This document shows, in pieces, positions 34,809-44,348 of a stretch of DNA of 64,000 bases. The stretch's first letter is position 1. Every line of letters begins with the position of its first letter. Below the pieces are notes generated by a model that was not told the DNA's origin, searched no databases, and saw nothing but the letters and a program-made list of their open reading frames with translations. This stretch comes from Sphingobium soli (GTDB taxonomy: Bacteria; Pseudomonadota; Alphaproteobacteria; Sphingomonadales; Sphingomonadaceae). A program made the position numbers and the translations under genes. The stretch lies in the NCBI RefSeq assembly GCF_020782245.1, contig NZ_JAJGNP010000002.1, forward strand, positions 62,001 to 126,000, given 5' to 3'.

Positions 34809-35288
34809 TCAGTCCTGCGCGGGCTGGCTTTGCAGCTGGATATAATTCTGGATGCCCATCCGCTCGATCATTTCGAACTGGGTTTCCAGCGTGTCGACAT
34901 GCTCTTCCTCGCTCTTGAGGATATAGTCGAACAGGTCGCGGCTGACGAAGTCGCGGATCGATTCGCAATAGGCGATCGCGTCACGCAGGACCGGTAGCGC
35001 TTCATATTCGAGTTCAAGGTCGGACTTGAGGATTTCCTCTACCGTTTCGCCGATCTTGAGGCGGCCGAGCAGCTGGAAATTGGGCAGGCCGTCGAGGAAC
35101 AGGATGCGTTCCGCCAGCTTGTCGGCATGCTTCATCTCGTCGATGGATTCTTCATATTCGAACTTGGCGAGCTTCTTGACGCCCCAATGGTCGAGCATGC
35201 GATAATGGAGGAAATATTGGTTGATCGCGGTCAACTCGTTCTTGAGGACCTCGTTCAGATAATCGATGACCTTTGGGTCGCCCTTCAT
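34809..35288 (-). CDS. bfr: Bacterioferritin
   Basis: The 159-residue subunit belongs to the 24-mer iron-storage protein. Ferroxidase ligands are seen in [12 protein letters not shown] (Glu18), [19 protein letters not shown] (Glu51, His54, and Met52 as heme ligand), LELEYEALP (Glu94) and [11 protein letters not shown] (Glu127, His130). It stores Fe(III) mineral and binds heme between subunits. It is downstream of bfd on the same strand. Its ribosome-binding site lies inside an inverted repeat (35291-35329) that could hide it. Confidence 0.96.
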   Translation of the reverse strand: MKGDPKVIDYLNEVLKNELTAINQYFLHYRMLDHWGVKKLAKFEYEESIDEMKHADKLAERILFLDGLPNFQLLGRLKIGETVEEILKSDLELEYEALPVLRDAIAYCESIRDFVSRDLFDYILKSEEEHVDTLETQFEMIERMGIQNYIQLQSQPAQD

Positions 35289-35290
35289 GG

Positions 35291-35329
35291 CGTTATACTC
35301 CGGATTGCGGGAACGGGCGGAGTATAGCG
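35291..35329 (-). promoter_or_regulatory. Inverted repeat that includes the bfr ribosome-binding site
   Basis: CGTTATACTCCG (35291-35302) and CGGAGTATAGCG (35318-35329) form a 12-bp stem with one G-T pair. On the bfr transcript the GGAG ribosome-binding site is in the 3' arm, 8-9 nt before the ATG. The site may act as an RNA hairpin that limits translation or as a DNA operator. Confidence 0.6.
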
Positions 35330-35435
35330 ACGAGGGCGGCGGCTGTTAAGCGCGAAAACCCTTGAAATCAGCCATTTATAGCTCTGCTATTGCTTCGGGG
35401 TCGCGCGCAGGGGCTGCGCATGATTTGCAATCTTG

Positions 35436-35606
35436 TCAGGCGGAGGCGCGTTCGGCCGCGATAATCGTGCGCGCGAAGGACACGCACTGGCCGCATTTGG
35501 GGCGGCGACCATAATGGGCATAGGCGCTGCAGGGCGTATCCGCACCGTTGCGCGCGGCTTCCCGCACGTCCTTTTCCCGAATGGCATTACAAACGCAGAC
35601 GACCAT
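35436..35606 (-). CDS. bfd: Bacterioferritin-associated ferredoxin
   Basis: The 56-residue [2Fe-2S] protein has cysteines as CVC at 4-6 and CGQC near residue 38-41, the C-x-C...C-x2-C arrangement of Bfd. It reduces the bacterioferritin core to release iron. ATG 35606 was chosen because the family begins directly at MxVCVC; an in-frame ATG at 35660 adds a non-conserved leader. It is 147 bp upstream of bfr on the same strand, which supports shared iron control. No Fur-like box is claimed. Confidence 0.9.
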   Translation of the reverse strand: MVVCVCNAIREKDVREAARNGADTPCSAYAHYGRRPKCGQCVSFARTIIAAERASA

Positions 35607-35666
35607 ATGCGACGCTCTCCTGTCCCTTGCAGAGATAGTCGATATGATAATAGGTCGCAATAGTAA

Positions 35667-36887
35667 TCAGCTGCTCTTGCGAATCTTTTGCGGCTTTGCC
35701 CGGACGAGGCTGCGCCAGACCCATTCGGCCGGGCCAGTCGCGAATCGATCGGCATAGGGCTGTGACCAGAGCAGCATGGCCGCCCAGCCCACAGCGACGA
35801 ACAGCGGCAGTGCGCCGAGCGGGACATGCGCGAAATTGCCAAGACCCCAGCCGTAGAAGATGGCGGTCATGACAAGGCTGGTGCCCAGATAGTTGCTGAG
35901 CGCGAGGCGGCCCGCAGCGCCAAGGCGCGACGCCAGCGGGTGGCCCGGATTGCGGTTGAAGAGCCAGAGGATGAGCGCGGCCCAGCCCACGCTTAGTGGC
36001 ACGCGGAAGGGGAAGGACCAGGCAAGTGCGGTGCCCAGCGCGGGGAGAGCCGCAAAGCCGCTGGCCCAGACCCAGATCGCCAGCGCGCCCATCGGCGGCA
36101 CACCAATCAGGAAGCAATGGCGGGCGGTGCGGCGATATTGCTCCGCATCCCACCGCCCGGTCAGAAAGCCGCTTTTGAGCATCGCCATGCCGAGCAGCAT
36201 GAAGCCGAGCGATTCGAGCGCGCTGAGCGTGAAGCCCAGAAACCAGTTGCGCGGCAGATCGACGATCTTGTGCAGCAGGATGGAGAGGAAGTCGCTGCGA
36301 TAGAGGGCGATTTCACGCTGGATGGCGGGACTGGCGGGATCGGACAGGCTGGCCGCGAAGGATGCGAAACCCTGTGCCCCGCCACTGGCGTGGCTCCAGG
36401 CGTAGAAGGACGCGACATAGCCGGCGACCAGCAGGAAATGCAGCAGGAAGAACAGGAAGGCCGCCTTGACCAGCTGCATCGGATCGCGATGGGCAAAGCG
36501 CAGCGCGGCCAGTCCGACCAGCGCATAGAGCGTCAATATGTCGCCCCACCAGAGCAGCAGATAATGCGCCGCGCCGATGGCGAACAGCCAGCCAGCGCGG
36601 ACCATCTGGGTGCGGGTGCCATCGCGCCCCGCCATTTCCTCCCGGTCGATCAGCAGCAGCATCGACGCGCCGAACAGCATCGCGAACAGGCCGCGCATCT
36701 TGCCATCGACCAGGATGAGGCTGATCGCCCAGAAAGCGATGTCGCCTGTCGTGAGCGGCCCAGCGGCGGCCGGATTGATATAGGCGCTTTGCGGCTGGGC
36801 GAAGGCGGTGATGTTCATCCACAATATGCCCATGACCGCGCAGCCGCGCAGAACGTCCATGGCGGGAATGCGGGAGGAGGGGGGCAT
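35667..36887 (-). CDS. DUF418 family membrane protein (YeiB-like)
   Basis: The 406-residue protein has eight to ten membrane helices. The N-terminus SRIPAMDVLRGCAVMGILWM and the C-terminal half (FPFRVPLSVGWAALILWLFN, LALSNYLGTSLV) match the YeiB/DUF418 family. Function is not established; proteins of this type are proposed to be membrane acyltransferase-like or transporters. It precedes bfd on the same strand and is divergent from the methyltransferase gene. Confidence 0.85.
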   Translation of the reverse strand: MPPSSRIPAMDVLRGCAVMGILWMNITAFAQPQSAYINPAAAGPLTTGDIAFWAISLILVDGKMRGLFAMLFGASMLLLIDREEMAGRDGTRTQMVRAGWLFAIGAAHYLLLWWGDILTLYALVGLAALRFAHRDPMQLVKAAFLFFLLHFLLVAGYVASFYAWSHASGGAQGFASFAASLSDPASPAIQREIALYRSDFLSILLHKIVDLPRNWFLGFTLSALESLGFMLLGMAMLKSGFLTGRWDAEQYRRTARHCFLIGVPPMGALAIWVWASGFAALPALGTALAWSFPFRVPLSVGWAALILWLFNRNPGHPLASRLGAAGRLALSNYLGTSLVMTAIFYGWGLGNFAHVPLGALPLFVAVGWAAMLLWSQPYADRFATGPAEWVWRSLVRAKPQKIRKSS

Positions 36888-36944
36888 GGGAAAATCCTTG
36901 AAGATGCTGGCCAGCGGCGAACGGCTCTGCCAAGGGGCCTAGCC

Positions 36945-37721
36945 ATGAACGAGGGCCGCAAGCAACGGATAAGCGACGCATTCGGCGCGGCGGCGGCGCA
37001 TTATGACGATCATGCCGGGCCGCAGCGCTTCGCCGCGCGGCTGGTCGCGGACCTGGCGCAGCGGCAGGGGCCGAGCGATGCTGCGCGCATATTGGAGATT
37101 GGCTGCGGCACCGGGTTGCTGACGCGCGACATTCAGGCGCGCTGGCCGGGCGCGCAGCTGGTCGTGACCGACTTGTCGCCTGCAATGCTGGACCGGGCGG
37201 CGGCGCAGGGGCTGGTCGGCGGCACATTCCTGGCGATGGACGGGGAGTCGCCGCCGTTCGAAGGCGCATGGTTCGACCTTATCCTGTCGAGTCTCGCCTT
37301 TCAGTGGTTCGATGATTTGTCCGGCGCGATCCGAAAGCTGGTGAATCTGCTGACGCCGGGCGGCAGCCTCATTTTCTCGACCATGGGGGAGAGGAGTTTT
37401 GGCCAATGGCGCGCGGCGCATGCTGCGTGCGGGCTGGAGGCCGGCGTGCCGGATTATCCCTCGCTGGCGGCGGTTCGGGCGATGCTGGCGGCGTATGACG
37501 ACAGTTTCGCCTTTGACGAGACGGTGGCGCTGGACAGTGGCGGTGCGCGTGGGTTGATCACGCATTTGAAGGGCATTGGCGCTGTGGTTCCGGGGGCGGG
37601 GCGCAGGCCGCTGACGCCTACGCAATTGCGCAGCGTGATGGCGGCGTTCGAGGCGGCGGGTGGCGCGGATGCCTATCAGATCCTGTTCGGGCGGATCACG
37701 CGCGCGGGTGATGGGCGCTGA
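36945..37721 (+). CDS. SAM-dependent methyltransferase (BioC-like)
   Basis: The 258-residue class I methyltransferase opens with RKQRISDAFGAAAAHYDDHA, as BioC proteins do, followed by the SAM motif ILEIGCGTGLLT and VVTDLSPAMLDRA. BioC methylates malonyl-ACP to start biotin synthesis. The later segment LILSSLAFQWFDDLSGAIRK is also BioC-like. No other bio gene is present here, so the biotin role is likely but not certain. The long frame upstream (from 36117) is a shadow of the opposite DUF418 gene. Confidence 0.78.
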   Translation: MNEGRKQRISDAFGAAAAHYDDHAGPQRFAARLVADLAQRQGPSDAARILEIGCGTGLLTRDIQARWPGAQLVVTDLSPAMLDRAAAQGLVGGTFLAMDGESPPFEGAWFDLILSSLAFQWFDDLSGAIRKLVNLLTPGGSLIFSTMGERSFGQWRAAHAACGLEAGVPDYPSLAAVRAMLAAYDDSFAFDETVALDSGGARGLITHLKGIGAVVPGAGRRPLTPTQLRSVMAAFEAAGGADAYQILFGRITRAGDGR

Positions 37722-37758
37722 GGTTGCGCGGCGACGCGGGGGATGCCATCCACGGGCC

Positions 37759-38295
37759 ATGGTGCATGATAATCTGACGATCAGGCGCGCTGGGCCGGCC
37801 GATGCCGCCGCCCTGTCCGCGCTCAAGCTCGCCGCGTTTCGCGAGACGTTTCTCGATGGGTTCGCCATTCCCTATCCGCCCGCCGACCTGGCGCGGTTCG
37901 AGGTCGAAAGCTATGGCGAAGCGACGGTGGCGGCGGAACTGGCCGCGCCCGATCATGCGAGCTGGGTGGCGGTAGAGGGGGACGGGCGGCTGGTCGCCTA
38001 TGCCCATGCTGGACCGTGCAAATTGCCGCATCCGCAGGCGTCGGCGGCGCAGGGGGAATTATATCAGCTTTATGCGCTGAAGGCAGCGCAAGGGCGGGGC
38101 GTTGGCCGGGCGCTGATGGATGCGGCGCTCAATTGGCTGGCGCAGACCTTTCCCGGCCCGCAATGGCTGGGCGTGTGGTCCGGTAATAGCCAAGCGCAGG
38201 CGGTCTATGCCAAGCGCGGCTTTGAGAAGGTCGGCGACTATGGCTTCAAGGTCGGCGACTGGACAGATGCGGAGTTCATCTATCGGCGGGGGTAG
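37759..38295 (+). CDS. GNAT family N-acetyltransferase
   Basis: The 178-residue protein has the GNAT acetyl-CoA binding loop LKAAQGRGVGRALMDAALNW and the following NSQAQAVYAKRGFEKVGDY. The N-terminal strand LTIRRAGPADAAALSALKLA is typical. The substrate is unknown. ATG 37759 is preferred; an upstream start at 37708-37711 is possible and would add about 16 residues. It lies 37 bp after the methyltransferase gene on the same strand. Confidence 0.85.
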   Translation: MVHDNLTIRRAGPADAAALSALKLAAFRETFLDGFAIPYPPADLARFEVESYGEATVAAELAAPDHASWVAVEGDGRLVAYAHAGPCKLPHPQASAAQGELYQLYALKAAQGRGVGRALMDAALNWLAQTFPGPQWLGVWSGNSQAQAVYAKRGFEKVGDYGFKVGDWTDAEFIYRRG

Positions 38296-38350
38296 TTGGC
38301 GGCGGTCGCGTCGCGCGATTTCGCGGGAAAGGCGCCTGGCGCGGGCTTGG

Positions 38351-38370
38351 GTCCCCGCCTGCGCGGGGAC
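38351..38370. repeat. Short GC-rich palindrome, REP-like
   Basis: GTCCCCGC-CTGC-GCGGGGAC forms an 8-bp stem in the 120-bp space between the GNAT and purL genes. The form is that of intergenic palindromes frequent in sphingomonad genomes. It may also help end both convergent transcripts. Confidence 0.7.
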
Positions 38371-38416
38371 GACGGATCGGGTCAGGGTGCGTTATTTGTC
38401 ACGGCAGTGATGATGG

Positions 38417-40594
38417 TTAAAGTTCGTTGTTCATGAGGGCGGGGAAGAAGCCTTCATGGGCCTTGCGGAGCATGTCGAGGGCGACGTCTGCGACAGTGTC
38501 ACCGCCGACCGTGCCGATCCGCGTCGCGCCGGGGATGTCGGTCCCGGCAGGCGCGGTGACGACGTAGCGGGCCTGGTCCTCGCCGAAGGCCGAGGCGGTG
38601 GTGAGGGTGATGTCGAGCGCCGCGCCCGTGTTGCCGGCGAGCGCCATTTCGGCGAGCGTGACGAGCAGGCCACCATCGGAAATGTCGTGGACGGCGTTGA
38701 TCGTGCCGGCAGCGACGAGGCCGCGCACGGCGTCGGCATTGGCGCGTTCGGCGGCGAGATCGACGACAGGCGCGTCCCCGGCTTCCCGGCCAGCGACTTC
38801 ACGCAGCCAGATGGACTGGCCCAGATGCGTGCCTTCGCCGCCGATCAGCCAGATCGCGTCGCCTTCATTTTTGAACGCAACGGTCGCCATGACGTCCACA
38901 TCAGCGAGCAGGCCGATGCCGCCGATGGCAGGCGTAGGCAGGATGGCGGAGCCGCCACCCGTCGCCTTCGATTCATTATAGAGGCTGACATTGCCTGAGA
39001 CGATCGGGAAGTCGAGCGCGCGGCAGGCGTCGCCCATCCCCTCCAGACAGCCGGTCAGCTGTGCCATGATTTCGGGGCGTTGCGGATTGGCGAAATTGAG
39101 GCAGTTGGTGACGGCGAGCGGGGTGGCGCCGACGGCGGAGAGGTTGCGATAGCATTCTGCTATCGCCTGCTTGCCGCCTTCATAGGGGTCGGCATAGCAA
39201 TAGCGCGGCGTGCAGTCGGTGCTGATCGCGATGCCCTTTTGCGTGCCATGGACGCGCACGACGGCCGCGTCGCCGCCGGGGCGCTGCACCGTGTCGGCGC
39301 CGACCATATGGTCATATTGTTCCCAGATCCAGCGGCGGCTGGCGATGTCGGGGCTGCCCATCAGCGTGACGAGGTCCGCGCCGAGGTCGGCGCTTGTCGG
39401 CAGGTCGCCGAGCGGTTCGACCTTCGCCCATGCCTTATAGTCGTCCTTCGGCATGGACGGGCGATCATAGAGCGGCGCGTCATCGGCCAGCGGGGCGAGC
39501 GGGATGTCGCAAACGACCTCCCCCTTATGCTCCAGCACCATGCGGCCAGTGTCGGTGACATGGCCGATGACGGCGAAGTCGAGTTCCCACTTTTTGAAGA
39601 TCGCTTCGGCAAAGGCTTCGCGGCCGGGCTTCAAGACCATGAGCATCCGCTCCTGGCTTTCCGACAGCATCATTTCATAGGTGGTCATGCCGGTTTCGCG
39701 CTGCGGCACATCGTCCATCTTGAGGTGGAGGCCGACGCCGCCCTTGGACGCCATTTCGACCGAGGAGGAGGTAAGGCCGGCCGCACCCATATCCTGAATG
39801 GCGACGATCGCGTCGGATGCCATGAGTTCAAGGCAAGCCTCGATCAGCAGCTTTTCGGTGAAGGGGTCGCCGACCTGGACGGTGGGGCGCTTTTCCTCGC
39901 TGTCCTCGCCGAAATCGGCCGAGGCCATGGTCGCGCCATGGATGCCGTCGCGGCCGGTCTTGGACCCGACATAGACGATTGGATTGCCGACGCCGCTGGC
40001 GGCCGAATAGAAGATCTTGTCGGTGTCGGCGACGCCCACCGTCATGGCGTTGACCAGGATATTGCCGTCATAGGCGGCGTGAAAATTCACCTCGCCGCCC
40101 ACGGTCGGCACGCCCACGCAATTGCCATAGCCGCCAATGCCGTGGACGACGCCGGCGATGAGATGCTTCATCTTCGGGTGGTCGGGCCGGCCGAAGCGCA
40201 GCGCGTTCATATTGGCGACCGGGCGCGCGCCCATGGTGAAGACGTCGCGCAAGATGCCGCCCACGCCCGTCGCCGCGCCCTGATAGGGTTCGATGTAGCT
40301 GGGGTGATTATGGCTTTCCATCTTGAAGATGGCGGCCTGGCCATCGCCGATATCGACGACGCCGGCATTTTCGCCCGGTCCGCAAATCACCTGCGGCCCC
40401 TTGGTCGGCAGCTTCATCAGGTGGATCTTGGAGCTTTTATAGCTGCAATGTTCCGACCACATCACCGAGAAGATGCCGAGTTCGGTCAGGTTCGGCTCGC
40501 GGCCGATAGCCTTTAACACGCGGTCATATTCTTCCGGGCTGAGGCCATGTTCGGCGACGACTTCCGGGGTGATCTGGGTGGCGGTGCTGGACAT
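38417..40594 (-). CDS. purL: Phosphoribosylformylglycinamidine synthase subunit PurL
   Basis: The 725-residue ATP-dependent subunit converts FGAR to FGAM in purine synthesis, using ammonia from PurQ. Seen are [17 protein letters not shown] near the N-terminus, [20 protein letters not shown] (active-site region) and two AIRS-like halves (TIGR-type [23 protein letters not shown]). Length is that of the small PurL which needs separate PurQ and PurS; these are not in the window. Single gene, divergent from the DUF805 gene. Confidence 0.96.
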   Translation of the reverse strand: MSSTATQITPEVVAEHGLSPEEYDRVLKAIGREPNLTELGIFSVMWSEHCSYKSSKIHLMKLPTKGPQVICGPGENAGVVDIGDGQAAIFKMESHNHPSYIEPYQGAATGVGGILRDVFTMGARPVANMNALRFGRPDHPKMKHLIAGVVHGIGGYGNCVGVPTVGGEVNFHAAYDGNILVNAMTVGVADTDKIFYSAASGVGNPIVYVGSKTGRDGIHGATMASADFGEDSEEKRPTVQVGDPFTEKLLIEACLELMASDAIVAIQDMGAAGLTSSSVEMASKGGVGLHLKMDDVPQRETGMTTYEMMLSESQERMLMVLKPGREAFAEAIFKKWELDFAVIGHVTDTGRMVLEHKGEVVCDIPLAPLADDAPLYDRPSMPKDDYKAWAKVEPLGDLPTSADLGADLVTLMGSPDIASRRWIWEQYDHMVGADTVQRPGGDAAVVRVHGTQKGIAISTDCTPRYCYADPYEGGKQAIAECYRNLSAVGATPLAVTNCLNFANPQRPEIMAQLTGCLEGMGDACRALDFPIVSGNVSLYNESKATGGGSAILPTPAIGGIGLLADVDVMATVAFKNEGDAIWLIGGEGTHLGQSIWLREVAGREAGDAPVVDLAAERANADAVRGLVAAGTINAVHDISDGGLLVTLAEMALAGNTGAALDITLTTASAFGEDQARYVVTAPAGTDIPGATRIGTVGGDTVADVALDMLRKAHEGFFPALMNNEL

Positions 40595-40695
40595 GCCCGC
40601 GCCTTTAGCGAGGGCGTCGCGGATTCACAATGGGAAGGCTGCGCCGGTTGCATTTCATGCTAGGGTCGCGGCGGAGGCCGCAAAGAGGAGCGCCC

Positions 40696-41130
40696 ATGAC
40701 CATATTGGACTGGATGATATTACCGCTGCGTCGCTATGCGCGGTTCAACGGGCGGGCGCGGCCACGCGAATATTGGATGTTCGTGCTGTTGGTGGTGTTG
40801 GCACTTGTCGCGCTGTCGATCCTGGAGACGGCATTGGGTCTTGCTGTGACGGAACAATGGGTGCGCACCGGGCCATGGGGCGCAAGTGCGATCTATCGCA
40901 CCCATGGCGGGCCGCTGACCGGCCTGTTCGCGCTGGGCATCCTCATTCCCCATCTGGCGGTGATGGTGCGGCGGCTGCATGACACCGATCGCAGCGGTTG
41001 GTGGCTGCTGCTGGGATTGCTGCCGCTGCTGGGCGGCCTGTTGCTGCTGATCTTCTTCATCATCGGCGGCACGCGCGGGCCGAACCGCTTTGGCGACGAC
41101 CCGGTCGAAGTGGGCGAAGGCGCCACATAG
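40696..41130 (+). CDS. DUF805 family membrane protein
   Basis: The 144-residue protein has the DUF805 opening (RYARFNGRARPREYWMFVLL), with three to four membrane helices, the conserved MVRRLHDTDRSGWWLLLGLL and a C-terminal GTRGPNRFGDDP. The function of the family is unknown. GAGGAG 5 bases before ATG 40696 decides the start over an ATG at 40630. A terminator follows 26 bp after the stop. Confidence 0.87.
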   Translation: MTILDWMILPLRRYARFNGRARPREYWMFVLLVVLALVALSILETALGLAVTEQWVRTGPWGASAIYRTHGGPLTGLFALGILIPHLAVMVRRLHDTDRSGWWLLLGLLPLLGGLLLLIFFIIGGTRGPNRFGDDPVEVGEGAT

Positions 41131-41156
41131 GGCTAGGCGAAGCCAGACAAGGAAAA

Positions 41157-41191
41157 GGCCGGCCTCCTGCGAGGACCGGCCCTGAATTTTT
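41157..41191 (+). terminator. Terminator after the DUF805 gene
   Basis: GGCCGG-CCTC pairs with GAGG-A-CCGGCC around the loop CTGC (41167-41170), followed by a T5 run at 41187-41191. Confidence 0.7.
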
Positions 41192-41212
41192 CGAAACTGA
41201 ATCGTCAGGCGA

Positions 41213-41596
41213 TCAGACGTGGCAGCTCTGCGCCTTCTTGCCGGGAACGGCAATCTGCACTTCGTCGCCCTGACCCGACACTTCATAGCCGCCCTCGGCG
41301 GTGAAAGCCTGGCCCGCTTCGGCCGCTTTCAGCTGGGTCGGTTCGCCGCCCTTCTTCGTGCGGAAATTGGCGGTCTTGTCGTCGGTCATGAAGTCGACGA
41401 AATAAAGGCTGTTGTCCTTGCACCGATACTGCTTGGTCGCCTTGACCGAAGGCGGCAGTTCGACGGGCGCGGCGTTGGCGAGCTGGTCAGCCATCGGGTC
41501 GGCGGGGCCGCCCACGACTTCGGGTTCGTCATTCTTGTTGCAGGCCGACAGCAGGGCGACGCCGGCCAGGGCGATCATGGGGAGAGAGAGTTTCAT
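41213..41596 (-). CDS. MliC-like lipoprotein
   Basis: The 127-residue lipoprotein has a lipobox (LAGVALLSACNKND) giving lipid-modified Cys about residue 18. After a Pro/Ala-rich spacer, YRCKDNSLYFVDFMT, ANFRTKKGGEPTQLKAAEAG, GGYEVSGQGDEVQIAVPG and a final Cys follow the order of the MliC family, which inhibits C-type lysozyme at the cell surface. Identity with MliC is judged from pattern and length. Start ATG 41596 gives the signal directly. Confidence 0.65.
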   Translation of the reverse strand: MKLSLPMIALAGVALLSACNKNDEPEVVGGPADPMADQLANAAPVELPPSVKATKQYRCKDNSLYFVDFMTDDKTANFRTKKGGEPTQLKAAEAGQAFTAEGGYEVSGQGDEVQIAVPGKKAQSCHV

Positions 41597-41775
41597 AGCG
41601 ATCCTTTTATGTGCATGTGCAACATGCCACGTCAACGCAAAAGCACGGGATAACCGCCATCTCCCCTGAAATGACGTCATGACGCGGTGATGACAAGGAT
41701 GTCGAAAGCGGTGCTGTGCGGCCCGCAGGCCCTTGCGCACTTGACCGGGGCGTTGGGCGCGGCCAATGCAGGGCC

Positions 41776-42027
41776 ATGGCTGAGGAAATGTCCCCCGATC
41801 CGTCGTCTTTGTCCTTCGAGGATGCCCTGCGCGCGCTGGAGCAGATCGTGCGCCGGCTGGAAAGCGGGGACGTTCCGCTGGACGAATCGATCGCGCTCTA
41901 TGCCAAGGGCGAGGAATTGCGCAAGCGCTGCGCCGACCGATTGCAGGCGGCCGAAGCGCGCATCGCCAAGCTGACGGTTGACGCCAATGGCGCCGTCACC
42001 GGCGCCCAGCCGTTCGGCGCGGACTGA
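41776..42027 (+). CDS. xseB: Exodeoxyribonuclease VII small subunit
   Basis: The 83-residue subunit has SFEDALRALEQIVRRLESGD followed by LDESIALYAKGEELRKRCAD, the whole XseB family core. It joins XseA to form the single-strand exonuclease VII; xseA is not here. It precedes ispA by 5 bp, a common arrangement. ATG 41776 is chosen over ATG 41716. Confidence 0.93.
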   Translation: MAEEMSPDPSSLSFEDALRALEQIVRRLESGDVPLDESIALYAKGEELRKRCADRLQAAEARIAKLTVDANGAVTGAQPFGAD

Positions 42028-42032
42028 GATTG

Positions 42033-42941
42033 ATGACCGAAAGCGGGGGCGCGGTCACGGACATGCTGGCGCGGGCGCGCGATGTTGCGGCGCACATAGA
42101 TATGGGCTTCGACCGGTTGCTGGCCGTGCCCGACGATGCGCGCGCGCGGCTGTATGACGCGATGCGTCATGCGGCGATCGGCGGGGGCAAGCGATTGCGC
42201 CCGCTGCTGGTGCAGGCGGCATGCGATCTGTTCCACATTTCGCGCGAATCGGCGCTGCGCGTCGGGCTCGCCATCGAATGCATCCATGTCTATTCGCTGA
42301 TTCACGACGATCTGCCGGCGATGGACGACGATGATATGCGCCGGGGCAAGCCCACGGTGCACAAGGCGTTCGACGAGGCAACGGCGATCCTGGCGGGCGA
42401 TTGCCTGCATGACCTGGCGTTCGAGGTGCTGGCGGACGCGGAAACGCATCCCGATCCGTTCGTGCGCATCGAACTGGTGAAGGCGCTGGCAACATGCAGC
42501 GGGCCGGCGGGCATGGCCGGCGGACAGATGATGGACCTGGAAGCCGAACGCACAAGGTTCGACCTGGCGACGGTCACGCGGTTGCAGAATCTCAAGACCG
42601 GGGCGCTGATCTGTTTTTGCGTCGAGGCCGCGGCGATCATGGCGCGGCTGCCGCAGGAGGCGCGCACGGGTCTGCACGGCTATGCCCGCGACATCGGCCT
42701 GGCCTTCCAGATTGCCGACGATCTGCTGGACGTGGAGGGCGACGTGGCGCTGGCGGGCAAGGCGCTGGGCAAGGATGCGGCGGCGGGCAAGGAAACATTC
42801 GTGTCTTTGCTGGGCGTCGAGGCCGCGCGCGAACGGGCGCATATGCTGGTCGATCAGGCGAAGGACCATTTGCGCAACCATGGGGCGGAGGCCGACCTGT
42901 TGCGCGCGATCGCCGATTATATCGTGGAGAGGGACCGCTAA
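42033..42941 (+). CDS. ispA: Farnesyl diphosphate synthase (polyprenyl synthetase)
   Basis: The 302-residue prenyltransferase condenses isopentenyl diphosphate with allylic diphosphates. The first Asp-rich motif HDDLPAMDDDDMRRG and the second DDLLDVEGD are intact, with GGKRLRPLLV near the N-terminus. Chain length (C15) follows from the small residues before the first motif and the linkage with xseB. A TTG at 42030 directly precedes the ATG at 42033. dxs, often next, is replaced here by coaD 4 bp downstream. Confidence 0.93.
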   Translation: MTESGGAVTDMLARARDVAAHIDMGFDRLLAVPDDARARLYDAMRHAAIGGGKRLRPLLVQAACDLFHISRESALRVGLAIECIHVYSLIHDDLPAMDDDDMRRGKPTVHKAFDEATAILAGDCLHDLAFEVLADAETHPDPFVRIELVKALATCSGPAGMAGGQMMDLEAERTRFDLATVTRLQNLKTGALICFCVEAAAIMARLPQEARTGLHGYARDIGLAFQIADDLLDVEGDVALAGKALGKDAAAGKETFVSLLGVEAARERAHMLVDQAKDHLRNHGAEADLLRAIADYIVERDR

Positions 42942-42945
42942 TATC

Positions 42946-43458
42946 ATGAGCAAGCAGCGCATCGGCGTCTATCCCGGCACGTTCGATCCCATCACGCTGG
43001 GGCATATGGACATCATCCGGCGCGGCGCGACGCTGGTGGATACGCTGGTCATCGGCGTCACCACCAATATCGCCAAGTCGCCGATGTTTTCCGACGAGGA
43101 ACGGTTGGAGATGGTGCGCCGCGAATGCGCCGACATCGACAGCGACATCCGCGTGGTGGGGTTCAATTCGTTGCTGATGGATTTCGCCGAATCGCAGGGC
43201 GCCAGCGTCATTATCCGCGGGCTGCGCGCAGTCGCGGACTTCGAATATGAATATCAGATGGCGGGGATGAACCAGCAGATCAATAGCAGGGTCGAAACCG
43301 TCTTCCTGATGGCGGACGTGTCCCTGCAGCCGATCGCATCGCGGCTGGTCAAGGAAATCGCGCTTTATGGCGGACCGATCCATAAATTCGTCAGCCCTTG
43401 CGTCCGCGACGAAGTGGAGGCGCGCGTGGCGCGCAATGGCCGCAAGGGCGCGGGCTGA
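42946..43458 (+). CDS. coaD: Pantetheine-phosphate adenylyltransferase
   Basis: The 170-residue enzyme transfers AMP from ATP to 4'-phosphopantetheine, the penultimate step of CoA synthesis. The T/HxGH signature YPGTFDPITLGHMDIIRRG, IIRGLRAVADFEYEYQMA and the C-terminal region IASRLVKEIALYGG are conserved. ATG 42946 lies 4 bp after the ispA stop. Same-strand neighbours are ispA and a peptidyl-prolyl isomerase. Confidence 0.95.
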   Translation: MSKQRIGVYPGTFDPITLGHMDIIRRGATLVDTLVIGVTTNIAKSPMFSDEERLEMVRRECADIDSDIRVVGFNSLLMDFAESQGASVIIRGLRAVADFEYEYQMAGMNQQINSRVETVFLMADVSLQPIASRLVKEIALYGGPIHKFVSPCVRDEVEARVARNGRKGAG

Positions 43459-43575
43459 CGCGGCCATCCCGGCGTCGTTTCAGCCTGGGTTCAGTTGCCA
43501 ATCGCGATCAGCGCGCTATCAGGGCGGGGAATGACAGCCCCGTTTCGGCTCACACGATCAAGGAAGTTCTGCCTC

Positions 43576-44322
43576 ATGCGTTTCACTTGCGCGCTCAAGA
43601 CCGTGGCGATCACCGTCGCACTGACCGCGTCCGGCGTGGCCTTTGCCCAAGGCGGCGGCGGGGGCCAGGGCGAGGATTTCAAGAAGGCCGAAACCGCTGC
43701 GCGCGCGCAGGAAAATGCCAAGTCGCTGGAAGGGTCGGACACGCCGCAATTGCCGCCCGCGACCGTGCCGGTGGACCCGCAGAATGTGTGGGACCTGGAC
43801 CTGTCGAGCGGCGGGCGGGTGCGCGTCCAGCTGCGCCCCGATATCGCGCCCAACCATGTCGAACGGATCAAGACGCTGACGCGGGAGGGCTTTTACAATG
43901 GCCTGAAATTCCATCGCGTCATCCCCGGCTTCATGGCGCAGGGCGGCGACCCCAAGGGCGATGGCACCGGCGGATCGCCATTGCCCGACCTGAAGGCCGA
44001 GTTCAATCCGATGCCGCATCTGCGTGGCACCGTGTCGATGGCGCGCGCGCAGAGTGAGGACAGCGCCAACAGCCAGTTCTTCATCGTGCTGTTGCCGCGC
44101 ATGCAGCTGGACAAGAAATATACCGTCTTCGGCCGGGTGATCGAAGGCATGCAATATGTCGATGCGATCGCGCAGGGCGAACCGCCCGCCAACCCGACAG
44201 TGATCCTGCAGGCGTCGATCGAGAGCGACGGCAAGCCGCCGGTGACGGCGCCGGTTGCGCCAGCAGCGCCAGCCGCACCCGACGCGCTGCCGTCCGGCGC
44301 GCTGACGCCGCCGGCGCAATAA
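43576..44322 (+). CDS. Periplasmic cyclophilin-type peptidyl-prolyl isomerase
   Basis: The 248-residue protein has a signal peptide (TVAITVALTASGVAFAQ), a Gly-rich patch, and a cyclophilin domain (FYNGLKFHRVIPGFMAQGGD, SQFFIVLLPRMQLDKKYTVF). It would assist folding of periplasmic and outer-membrane proteins. A Pro/Ala tail after residue 225 is non-domain. ATG 43576 is chosen because the signal starts there. It sits between coaD and queA, same strand. Confidence 0.9.
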   Translation: MRFTCALKTVAITVALTASGVAFAQGGGGGQGEDFKKAETAARAQENAKSLEGSDTPQLPPATVPVDPQNVWDLDLSSGGRVRVQLRPDIAPNHVERIKTLTREGFYNGLKFHRVIPGFMAQGGDPKGDGTGGSPLPDLKAEFNPMPHLRGTVSMARAQSEDSANSQFFIVLLPRMQLDKKYTVFGRVIEGMQYVDAIAQGEPPANPTVILQASIESDGKPPVTAPVAPAAPAAPDALPSGALTPPAQ

Positions 44323-44348
44323 GCGACGCCTTCGCCTGAGGCGTTCCC

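Noticed and set aside
39080..40516. 478-residue open frame opposite purL
   Set aside because: purL is complete on the minus strand; the plus frame has shadow composition (His, Asp, Arg, Gly) and no family features.
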